NCBI GenBank assembly: GCA_024280475.1
Contig: JAJRQA010000129.1
Span: 1 to 35,596, forward strand
Length of the DNA: 35,596 nucleotides
DNA from: Alphaproteobacteria bacterium
GTDB lineage: Bacteria; Pseudomonadota; Alphaproteobacteria; Rhizobiales; JAKIUO01
Direction of reading: 5' to 3'
Position 1 is the first letter of the stretch. Each line of letters begins with the position of its first letter. Below, one piece after another: positions 24,571-31,500 of this stretch. The position numbers were made by a program, and so were the translations under genes. The notes under the pieces were generated by a model that saw nothing but the letters and a program-made list of their open reading frames with translations, ran no database searches and was not told the origin of the DNA.

Positions 24571-26202
24571 TTATTCCGCAACCTTCACCAGCAAATCCAA
24601 TGGCCGTGTGAGCTTACTCATATTGAGTAGTTCACCATAGCGTTCATAATAGCCGGTCAGCGTGATGGTCGAATGAGCGACCTGTTCTTTCTTGATGCCC
24701 GCCGGTAGCACAAATCGAAGATCAACATATTCACCATAGCCAAGTTTCAGCCGTTTTTGATCGAGCGTCGCCAAATCTTCGACATCAGGTTTGAGAATTT
24801 GCGTCTTGCCGCTCTTTAATTCAATCATCAAGCTGGCTTGATCAATATGGGCAAGCTCTGGTTCGCGCTCATGAATGCGGAACCTAGATTTAAAGCCATC
24901 AAACCGGCGCTGGTCTGATTGTTCCAAACCCGCGCCCTTGGCTTTGTCGAGCATTTTACCAGTATTGATATAGTCGTTGAGTTCGCTCGACCACACATGC
25001 AGATAGGGGCAAGAGCCGCCCTCATCGCCGGTGGTTAGCGAAACGAAATTTGAGGACTGCCCCTCCAGATCAAGGCGCTCACCGTTCACTTCAAGACCTT
25101 TTAAAAGCACTTCAGGCCCATACACATATCCTGGCAGCTTAAAACCGGCTTGCTGATCGTCATCAACGATAAAGGCCATACGCTGAAACAACAAAGCCTT
25201 TTCTCCAGGGTGCAAGGTCAGCTCGCCAGCACCAAGGGAGAGCGCCTGCTTTTTGCGTAAAGCTGTGGATTTTGACAGGCTGCGCAATTTGGTCTTTTTA
25301 CCTTTGGCCCCCAGCAAACGCTTGATGTTAATCACATCGGTAGACGTGTTTTCGATCACTGCGATATCAACCAGCATGGCGCGCTCGGTATAGTAGAGCA
25401 CCCAGCGTGCCGGATAGCCTGTACATCCTGCCTCTGGCTCAGCGTTGCCATAGATGACCATGAATTTGCGCGGCACACCCTTGCGGGTGATATAGTCAAG
25501 CATGGAAAAATATTTATTGCCCATGGAGCCTTCGCGGGACTTTTTCAATGCTGTTATCAGCTTGTTATAAGCAACTAGTTTCTTCTTAAAATTTTTGAAA
25601 TCGCGGCGCTTGGTATAGCGCCAGATCTTTTTAGTCCGTTGGCCATATTCGGTAACCGTTTTGCTCTTATAGGCTTTTGGCACCCGTGCATTATATTCCA
25701 GAGAACGCAGATCATCAGCGGCTGGAAAAACGCTATACTCCAACGACTTATACCATCCTCCAATAGAGCGACGAATAGCGCTCGTGCCGGTGCATTTATT
25801 GTCACCCTTCATGCCCTGCCCCTTGCCAGCGGCAATCACTGTATAGGTTTCGCAGCCAAAGCCTTGTGTATATTCACCAAACTTCTTCATCAATTTATCA
25901 TATTCGGCATACACATCGTTTTTGATTAGCTTTGGTTTGCCAAACAAGGTCTTGAAACCAGTGGGTAAATTTCCTGCCAAGATACCATGAGCGACGAAAT
26001 CAGTGACGCGGTGAAAGCGCACTCGCACGCTTTGATTGCTCTGCGTTTGGCAAAGATAATCACGCAACCGCATATTATTGCCGCCGCTTTTTATGATGCG
26101 GATATCCTGCAAGCACTGTCCGGCAAAAAGAGGGGTCGACTGGATCGGCAGAAAAGACAAGAGACAAACAAGACCGATGGAACGATAGAGCCAGCGCAAC
26201 AT
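24571..26202 (-). CDS. Secreted protein of unknown function, operon partner of the caspase-like protein
   Basis: 543 aa. Residues 1-27 form a signal peptide (LYRSIGLVCLLSFLP, then LFA). The mature part has six cysteines (in AGQC, DYLC, GFGC, DNKC, EAGC and GGSC), which could pair as disulfides in the periplasm. A Lys/Arg/Tyr-rich helical middle is followed by two strand-rich portions; I recognise no family. GGAGG lies 5 nt before ATG 26202, so the longer frame from 26274 is rejected. Five bp separate its stop from the caspase-like start. The fixed pairing suggests it is a substrate, inhibitor or cofactor of the protease, which is inference. Confidence 0.75.
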   Translation of the reverse strand: MLRWLYRSIGLVCLLSFLPIQSTPLFAGQCLQDIRIIKSGGNNMRLRDYLCQTQSNQSVRVRFHRVTDFVAHGILAGNLPTGFKTLFGKPKLIKNDVYAEYDKLMKKFGEYTQGFGCETYTVIAAGKGQGMKGDNKCTGTSAIRRSIGGWYKSLEYSVFPAADDLRSLEYNARVPKAYKSKTVTEYGQRTKKIWRYTKRRDFKNFKKKLVAYNKLITALKKSREGSMGNKYFSMLDYITRKGVPRKFMVIYGNAEPEAGCTGYPARWVLYYTERAMLVDIAVIENTSTDVINIKRLLGAKGKKTKLRSLSKSTALRKKQALSLGAGELTLHPGEKALLFQRMAFIVDDDQQAGFKLPGYVYGPEVLLKGLEVNGERLDLEGQSSNFVSLTTGDEGGSCPYLHVWSSELNDYINTGKMLDKAKGAGLEQSDQRRFDGFKSRFRIHEREPELAHIDQASLMIELKSGKTQILKPDVEDLATLDQKRLKLGYGEYVDLRFVLPAGIKKEQVAHSTITLTGYYERYGELLNMSKLTRPLDLLVKVAE

Positions 26203-26400
26203 AAAACCCTCCCTCAAGATGAACTGATTTAAAGACATAGGACAGAATTCAAGCAATAAAAACAATGTACGCAATTACCCCCGTACTTACAATAATGATC
26301 CTCGTTTATTCCTTGTCCCGCACGGCAAAATCCTTAAACTAAACAAGGAGCGGGAGCCTTCCCTATGCGTTGGCGGCCATAAATTAATGCGAGAGAAAAA

Positions 26401-26775
26401 ATGTCCAAAACTCCTTGCGCCTTGTGGAATGTGATTGCCCCCGTTAACAGCGATCGCTGGAGCGAGCTACCTGATACCGATGGTAAAGTGCTGTGCGTGA
26501 CACTGGCCGAAGATAGCCAAACCGGTCACTATACCCGCCTTACCCGCTTCTTGCCGGGGGCCGATACCAGTGCTTACAAGACGCAATCACATAGCTATGT
26601 GGAAGAGATTTATATTATCGAGGGCGAGATCTATGACGCGGTGTTCGATCGCACATTGGTCGCGGGAGATTATACCTGCCGACCACCACATGAAGATCAC
26701 GGGCCGTTCAAGTCTCCCAAGGGCTGTCTGGTAATGGAGATTTCCTATCCAGATGAACCGCCGGAAAAAGTCTAA
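26401..26775 (+). CDS. Small cupin-domain protein (ChrR-like cupin)
   Basis: 124 aa, a single double-stranded beta-helix. The HSYVEEIYIIEGEIYD block matches cupin motif 1 (His/Glu metal ligands). The second block has PHEDHGPFKSPKGCLVMEISY, with a motif-2 His. Such small cupins include metal-binding dioxygenases and the sensory C-terminal domain of ChrR-type anti-sigma factors; here it stands alone. The ribosome site GCGAGAG precedes the ATG. The stop codon directly abuts the anti-sigma stop on the other strand with no base between. It is divergent from the caspase operon over a 198-bp space. Confidence 0.82.
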   Translation: MSKTPCALWNVIAPVNSDRWSELPDTDGKVLCVTLAEDSQTGHYTRLTRFLPGADTSAYKTQSHSYVEEIYIIEGEIYDAVFDRTLVAGDYTCRPPHEDHGPFKSPKGCLVMEISYPDEPPEKV

Positions 26776-27621
26776 TCAAGAAAAACGCGCGACCAGCGGC
26801 GCAGCAATTTTCTGCAGCTCACCTTTTGGCACCTTGCCAATCAGCATATAGGCGAATCCATCCTCGACCCAATGGACAATATTAAGCCCCAGGCGCTGCT
26901 CGGTTTTTTGCCCGATTGATGGTTTTTTGCTCTTGATAATACATAAAGCAACCGGCGTTTCTCCTTTGTGCAAATAGGCGATCTGCACCAGTGGCTTGCC
27001 TTTTAATTGCAAAACCTGCGTACCCTTGAAATCAAGATCATCAATGCGTGCTTTCTTGCCCGTAAATTTGGCGCCAAGGGCTTTCGAAACGCGCTGCCAA
27101 CTCTCACCTTGGGCGACCGGATCAACGGGATACCCAGCCAGCGTTTGCTTCGAGTAAAGGCTGACATATTGCGCGACAGCCTGTCGCCAGCCAATCTTGG
27201 CGGGTTGCACGAGCCCGGGCTCGCTGGTCTGCCAGCCCGTGTAAACACCGCCAGAAAACACCGCAATTGTAATGCCTGCAGCCGCTGCCATACCTGCAAA
27301 ACCTTGCCACATGCTTTTGGAGGCGGGACGTAATGGCGCCACATTATCGGCAGGTAATGAAACATGTGAAGAGCTGTTCTTTACGATCAGACCAGATAGC
27401 ATCGCTTGCATTTTCTCATCTGGGGCCGCGTCGAGCAAAGGCTCAAAAGCGCCCTTGAAATCACGGGATCCACCCTGCAGTAGCGCCAGCCTTTGCGAAA
27501 GCTCAACGTTCTGGACAAGCACCTGGCGCAACTCGTTTGTTTGCTGCTCATCAAGAGCACCATCGAGATAGGCAACAAGCCAGGCATCGCTCGGGTCATT
27601 ATGGTCTACAGATCCGGTCAT
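26776..27621 (-). CDS. Transmembrane anti-sigma factor
   Basis: 281 aa. The N-terminal cytoplasmic part has LVAYLDGALDEQQTNELRQVL, the helical pattern of sigma-binding anti-sigma domains, but lacks the zinc HxxxCxxC motif. One membrane segment (about 105-128, FAGMAAAAGITIAVFSGGVY) leads to a periplasmic domain of about 150 residues ending in a sensor-like beta fold (VHWVEDGFAYMLIGKVP). It would hold the ECF sigma factor inactive at the membrane until a periplasmic signal arrives. It lies 132 bp downstream of the sigma gene, across tandem repeats. Confidence 0.85.
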   Translation of the reverse strand: MTGSVDHNDPSDAWLVAYLDGALDEQQTNELRQVLVQNVELSQRLALLQGGSRDFKGAFEPLLDAAPDEKMQAMLSGLIVKNSSSHVSLPADNVAPLRPASKSMWQGFAGMAAAAGITIAVFSGGVYTGWQTSEPGLVQPAKIGWRQAVAQYVSLYSKQTLAGYPVDPVAQGESWQRVSKALGAKFTGKKARIDDLDFKGTQVLQLKGKPLVQIAYLHKGETPVALCIIKSKKPSIGQKTEQRLGLNIVHWVEDGFAYMLIGKVPKGELQKIAAPLVARFS

Positions 27622-27661
27622 ATTTCTCGTCTTTTCGACGTCTCACCTTTCTATTCGTTCA

Positions 27662-27720
27662 AATTCCACGTCACTGGCAAATTCCATGTCACTGGCAAAT
27701 TCCATGTCACTGGCAAATTC
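27662..27720. repeat. 18-bp tandem repeat, three units plus partial
   Basis: The unit AATTCCATGTCACTGGCA occurs at 27662-27679 (one base different, ACG for ATG), 27680-27697 and 27698-27715, followed by AATTC. It lies in the sigma/anti-sigma junction. On the minus strand it reads in frame as MEFASD repeats, continuous with the sigma frame after its stop. Confidence 0.9.
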
Positions 27721-27736
27721 TAATCCATTAACAATT

Positions 27737-27770
27737 CTATTCAGCTGGCAGCTCTATTCAGCTGGCAACA
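27737..27770. repeat. 17-bp tandem duplication at the sigma-gene stop
   Basis: TCTATTCAGCTGGCAGC (27737-27753) and TCTATTCAGCTGGCAAC (27754-27770) differ by one base. The second copy contains the last codons and TAG stop of the sigma gene, so the 3' end of the gene has been copied once into the intergenic space. Confidence 0.85.
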
Positions 27771-28296
27771 GGGGTTCGCCATCTGGTTTCATCGCCCCAA
27801 GTGCCACCCGCGCCGCCGCCAGACGGCTCATGATAGTGCCTTCTGGCACTTCCAGCATTTTTGCCGCTTCGCGATAGGTCAACCCTTCGCCATAAACAAG
27901 AAAGACGCTGACACGTTGCGCCTCTGGCAAACCCTCTATCTCCTTTAACACCTGAGCGGCGAAAATATTCATTTCTATCTGTTCATCGCCATCGCTAACC
28001 AGGGCCAGTTCGGCGTCCACGACCCCTTCACCAAGCCGCACACTGCGCGATCTCAATTCGTTTTTCCATATTGAGGAGAGGATTGTAAACGTCCAGCGGC
28101 TAAGCGATGTACCCGCGGAAAACTGCTCGCACTTTTCAAGCGCACGCAGGCAGGTCGCTTGTACCAGCTCTTCTGCGACGTGCCGATCGCCTGATAAAAC
28201 AAGACCATAGCGCCACAATCGCTTAAGCAGCGCTGGCAGTCCTTGCTCTACTTCGCGCCTGTTCACGCTCATATGATCACTTTGGTTCATTTTCAA
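27754..28296 (-). CDS. ECF-family RNA polymerase sigma factor
   Basis: 180 aa. Region 2 has VAEELVQATCLRALEKCEQF and SRWTFTILSSIWKNELR. Region 4 has EIEGLPEAQRVSVFLVYGEGLTYREAAKMLEVPEGTIMSRLAAARVAL, with the helix-turn-helix that reads the -35. It has the normal two-domain ECF size. Its partner is the membrane anti-sigma gene downstream. Regulated genes cannot be fixed from sequence, but the adjacent caspase operon, the TPR protein gene or its own promoter are candidates. The start may be the first ATG or the third (MSVNRR); no ribosome site is strong. A tandem duplication covers its stop codon. Confidence 0.92.
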   Translation of the reverse strand: MKMNQSDHMSVNRREVEQGLPALLKRLWRYGLVLSGDRHVAEELVQATCLRALEKCEQFSAGTSLSRWTFTILSSIWKNELRSRSVRLGEGVVDAELALVSDGDEQIEMNIFAAQVLKEIEGLPEAQRVSVFLVYGEGLTYREAAKMLEVPEGTIMSRLAAARVALGAMKPDGEPLLPAE

Positions 28297-28591
28297 GCGA
28301 ATAAAATCGCAACTAGAATTGATAACCTGGCATCAAACCCTCATAGAGATCAGCAAAATTTACTGGTGACCTCCAAACGAAAAGATACGGCGGAACAATC
28401 TGTCACTTGACACTACTTGAAAATACTAAAAAAAGGAAACTGAACCATCAAAAAAGCAAACGCCCTCTCAATGACCATGGCTCCAAGCCTTGCCAATTAG
28501 CTTTAAAAGACAAGCACATCTGGCGAAAAGCAAGCCAACTCCCGTAAATTGGAAAGCATCAACAGCAATATCGAGTTTCATCATAGCCAAG
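28297..28591. other. Intergenic region upstream of the sigma gene
   Basis: 295 bp with no gene. It includes the perfect inverted repeat TGTCA-CT-TGACA (28401-28412), 105 bp upstream of the sigma start, next to GGAAC (28392-28396). These could be an operator and an ECF-like -35, but GGAAC faces away from the sigma gene. It is also downstream of the TPR protein gene, where no clear terminator is seen. Confidence 0.3.
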
Positions 28592-29842
28592 CTAATTTTC
28601 GTCTCGCAGCATACGCAACAGATCATGAGAATGTAGGATAAGCTGATCAAAACGGAGCCAGTTGGTCACATTTCTGCGACGGATAAGATCATCTGGACAG
28701 ATTTCTCCATTGCTAATGAGCTGCTGCAATTTTAGTTGAGAAAACGGACCGCTTTGGGTTCCATCATGAATAATATACCACTCCTCCTCGCGAGAGGCCG
28801 GCTGCTGGGCCATTGGCTCCTTCTCGCCAGTCGACGTAACTTCTGGTTGTTGAGGAGCAATTTGAGAGAGTTCTGAAATCTGCGATTTATGATGCAAATC
28901 CAGTTCTGAATTTCTGTTCAGCTGCTCGGTAAGCTGGTGGCGAATGGCAACCAGATTATTGTAGGCAAGCGTATATTTGGGATGCTGTTCTCCAGTCTTT
29001 TGTTCAAACTGACGGAGTGTTTCAACCACCCGTGCAGCCAGTGGCTCTGCTTCTGTGAGACGCCGGGTTGCCTCCAACATCAGTATTTCGGTCAGATTGC
29101 TCAGATCGGTGGTGATCTCTGGATGATCAGGGCCAAAGTTCTGCTCATTTATAGAAATGGCATTGCGACATAAAATTTCAGCCTCTTCAAACCTTTTTGT
29201 ATTTTTCAAGAGTTCGGCAAGATTATTAAGATGGATGGCCATAGCGGGATGGTCTGAGCCATAACTTGTCTCCGAAATAATGACTGCACGACGCAAAAGC
29301 GGCTCGGCTCGTTCAAAATCCGATATGGCATTCAGATATCGGCCTGTTTGACATAATAAATACGCGGCAGGAGCAGCCCCGTCCCCTTCATCTGAAATCA
29401 AATTCAGTATGTGTATGGCGTGAGGCAGTAATTTTTCACACACCGGCCAATGATGTGAAAACTTCGGCTCGTCGCCCTTTGGAAAGGCATCGGCAACAAG
29501 TTGCAAGGCTCTGCAAACAGCACGACTTTGCTGATTTTGAAACTTGAGCCGCTTGTGCATGGCCTGTTGAACAAGTTGGCTGATATTGGCCTGAACGTCA
29601 CTATCCTGCTTTTTAAAAAGCTCGAGCAGGCCGGGCTTTGCTAGCTCCAACAAGCCATCATCTCGCACCTGCTGTGCCATAATCTTTTCTGAAATGAGAT
29701 CGATCGGAATGCCTTGTGGCGCGAGAAACGCGAATAATTCCAGCAAGGTTTTTGCTTCTGATCCAGACTCAATGATCTTGGCAATTTGAATTTCAACACC
29801 CGCCAGGTCTTCGGGAATTTTGCGATCTGCGTGTGTCTCCAT
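28592..29842 (-). CDS. STAND-like winged-helix/TPR protein with C-terminal GYF_2 domain, no NTPase
   Basis: About 416 aa. Residues 20-90 (LLELFAFLAPQGIPIDLI, then LVQQAMHKRL) match the winged-helix part that follows the NB-ARC ATPase in bacterial STAND proteins. WPVCEKLLPHAI and tetratricopeptide repeats such as YGSDHPAMAIHLNNLAELL and FGPDHPEITTDLSNLTEIL (about 150-290) are the sensor-like TPRs of those proteins. After a Gln-rich linker, EEWYIIHDGTQSGPFSQLKL starts a GYF_2 domain (about 353-405). The P-loop ATPase and any effector are absent. ATG 29842 has GGAG 10 nt upstream, and the frame closes at a stop 39 nt beyond the TTG at 29869, so no domain is lost just upstream by frameshift. It may bind a signal or partner. 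Confidence 0.78.
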   Translation of the reverse strand: METHADRKIPEDLAGVEIQIAKIIESGSEAKTLLELFAFLAPQGIPIDLISEKIMAQQVRDDGLLELAKPGLLELFKKQDSDVQANISQLVQQAMHKRLKFQNQQSRAVCRALQLVADAFPKGDEPKFSHHWPVCEKLLPHAIHILNLISDEGDGAAPAAYLLCQTGRYLNAISDFERAEPLLRRAVIISETSYGSDHPAMAIHLNNLAELLKNTKRFEEAEILCRNAISINEQNFGPDHPEITTDLSNLTEILMLEATRRLTEAEPLAARVVETLRQFEQKTGEQHPKYTLAYNNLVAIRHQLTEQLNRNSELDLHHKSQISELSQIAPQQPEVTSTGEKEPMAQQPASREEEWYIIHDGTQSGPFSQLKLQQLISNGEICPDDLIRRRNVTNWLRFDQLILHSHDLLRMLRDEN

Positions 29843-30451
29843 CAGACCCGTTCTCCGTACGTAAAACAAAAATATTGTCAGATACGATCATCATATATCG
29901 ATAGCTAAAAAACAGGTTTTCCCCGACCATAGCCATGTGTAGACCATGAGGATTTTGCGACACAAAAAGCAAGTGTCGCTATTTTTCGAGAATTAGCAAG
30001 TCGATAAAACTAGTCAGAAAAAGTGTCACGAATATGATTTATTTTGAGTATTTCTTTTGCAATTGATGCGAGAAATTCTACGCATTCGCTGAGCAAACCA
30101 AGGGGCATATTCGTTCAAATAAACATCAGACCTCGCAGTTGTTCTAAAACTAATTAATCACCTGAATCCAATATATTTTTACCATTGACATGGCCGCGTA
30201 TGTGACCTTGTCTGAGAGACATCAAATGACGTCAAAGTTTTTTAGACATGTCTCCTTGGGGTCAATAGTGACGGCCAGCGCGATCTGGCCAAGGCGGTCT
30301 GAAAAGTGCCCACACCAGACGTGGAACAAGGCGGTTGACGCTATACTGCGCTTACTTCTCCCAAAAGCATTTGATATGCTGAGAAATGCAACGACCTGAT
30401 CTTGATGTCCCAACTCCAATCATTAAAAACAATTGTAGGCGGTTTATTATT
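29843..30451. other. Long A+T-rich intergenic region
   Basis: 609 bp with no gene I can support. An ORF at 30190-30399 has no recognisable product. A terminator-like hairpin lies at 29957-29986. TTGACA at 30185-30190 could be a -35, but no good -10 follows at 16-18 bp. The TPR protein promoter must lie in the first part. Confidence 0.4.
29957..29986 (+). terminator. Perfect hairpin with T-rich tail, upstream of the TPR gene
   Basis: GCGACAC (29957-29963) pairs perfectly with GTGTCGC (29973-29979) across a 9-nt loop and is followed by TATTTTT. It has terminator form on the plus strand, but no plus-strand gene precedes it. On the minus strand it would sit 115 nt before the TPR protein start as a leader hairpin. 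Confidence 0.4.
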
Positions 30452-30748
30452 ATGAATGAGAAAGTCTCGAAAGGGTTTCTGCCTTGGTGGGTCTGGATCA
30501 TCGTCATTATCGAAGCAGCAGTACCGGCAATTTTTGGGGTGGCAACATGGCTGGATCCCGCCACCTATATCGAGGGTGCTGATAGCGCCACCTACGAGAT
30601 CCTGCTCTATATTACGCGAAACCTTACAACCGCTCTGGGCATTGTGTTGGCCGTATTTCTGCGCAGCCATGTTGCTGTTTTTGTTCTCATCATTATCCGG
30701 ATGACAACGGACATGGCCGATATGATCAACGCTGAGAAGTCTAGCTGA
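30452..30748 (+). CDS. Small integral membrane protein of unknown function
   Basis: 98 aa with three predicted membrane helices: about 11-31 (WWVWIIVIIEAAVPAIFGVAT), 46-66 and 68-86. A short charged N-terminus precedes them, and the polar tail is MADMINAEKSS. The spacing resembles small four-helix DUF families, but I cannot name one. ATG 30452 has AGGCGG 10 nt upstream; the longer frame from 30386 adds a polar, unconserved stretch. It converges with the universal stress protein gene. Confidence 0.65.
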   Translation: MNEKVSKGFLPWWVWIIVIIEAAVPAIFGVATWLDPATYIEGADSATYEILLYITRNLTTALGIVLAVFLRSHVAVFVLIIIRMTTDMADMINAEKSS

Positions 30749-30838
30749 GATGCACCCGCGTTTTCCAGACACCTTGATATGGTATATTCGAAGTAACGGT
30801 GTGCCTCTTCTCAACCTGACAGAAAATGCGCTTTATTT

Positions 30839-31249
30839 CTAGCGCGCGACCAGCACAGTGCACTTGGCATGGCGGACGACACGAGCAGCAGTCGAGCCAA
30901 GAAAATAGTCCTGCAATCCAGGCTTGTGCGAACCCACAATGATGAGATCAACGTTTTGCTCTTCTGCAAAACGAAGAATTGAATTATGGGCGCTTCCAGA
31001 CATAACCGCATAGTCCGATTTGATGCCTGCAGCAACGGCTATTGCTTTCAGCTTTTCTTCGGCATGCTTTTGTGCGTCAACGAAAAGGCTGGAAGGCAGC
31101 TCAATCGCCGCATATCCGGGTATTTCTTCCATCACATTAACAAGTATGATGCGGGCATTCTCATCAGCTATATTGAGGGCAATACCTATCATCGGCTTGC
31201 CCTTTTCAGGGTGGGCCAGGTCGATCGGAACGAGAATGGTTTTGTACAT
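30839..31249 (-). CDS. Universal stress protein (UspA family)
   Basis: 136 aa, a single Usp domain that probably forms a dimer. The start MYKTILVPIDL gives the first strand. The ATP-binding motif VGSHKPGLQDYFLGSTAARVV (105-125) follows the G-x2-G-x9-G-[ST] pattern, so this is the nucleotide-binding subclass. Usp proteins help survival under energy or oxygen limitation. A strong GAGGAG site lies 6 nt before the ATG. An FNR/FixK-type box about 80 bp upstream predicts induction at low oxygen. Confidence 0.92.
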   Translation of the reverse strand: MYKTILVPIDLAHPEKGKPMIGIALNIADENARIILVNVMEEIPGYAAIELPSSLFVDAQKHAEEKLKAIAVAAGIKSDYAVMSGSAHNSILRFAEEQNVDLIIVGSHKPGLQDYFLGSTAARVVRHAKCTVLVAR

Positions 31250-31500
31250 GAAAATCTCCTCATAGATTATATGAAAACGACTTTGGGTGCTGATGAAATA
31301 TTATCGAGAATTTGCAAGTGTGTAACTGATCCAGATCAATAAAGACTGGTTAAATACTGGCTTCAAGGTCTCGAAATATGTCTGCTATATTTTTCTTATC
31401 CGGCTGACCTCCTGGCCGCTGGCAAAAGATTGCAAGCCCGACGAATTCAGGACTTCGCCACGTGTTGGCAATCCGCGCCACGCCCGCAGACAATAAGACA
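31250..31500. other. Intergenic region between the universal stress protein gene and glcF
   Basis: About 250 bp. Apart from the FNR-type promoter I see no gene and no clear terminator after glcF. Confidence 0.4.
31300..31339 (-). promoter_or_regulatory. FNR/FixK-type box and -10 element for the universal stress protein gene
   Basis: On the minus strand TTGATCTGGATCAG (31339-31326) matches the Crp/Fnr-family consensus TTGAT-N4-ATCAA at all but one position. GATAAT (31305-31300) matches the -10 consensus at five of six positions. The box centre would be about 40 bp before the predicted start near 31292, the usual activating position for FNR-class regulators. Confidence 0.7.

Noticed and set aside
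24571-26274. Start of the 543-aa secreted protein at 26274
   Set aside because: It adds 24 residues before the signal peptide, whereas ATG 26202 has a GGAGG site 5 nt upstream.
27662-27720. CRISPR-like repeat array
   Set aside because: Units of 18 bp are directly adjacent with no spacers, so this is a simple tandem repeat.
27493-27723. Plus-strand ORF with repeated FHVTGK peptides
   Set aside because: It is antisense to the anti-sigma gene and merely reads the 18-bp tandem repeat.
28592-29869. Complete STAND/NB-ARC protein
   Set aside because: No P-loop or NB-ARC motif is present, and the upstream frame hits a stop within 21 nt of the TTG at 29869.
30190-30399. 69-aa plus-strand ORF in the long intergenic region
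   Set aside because: No ribosome site, no recognisable motif, and an antisense ORF of similar length exists over the same bases.
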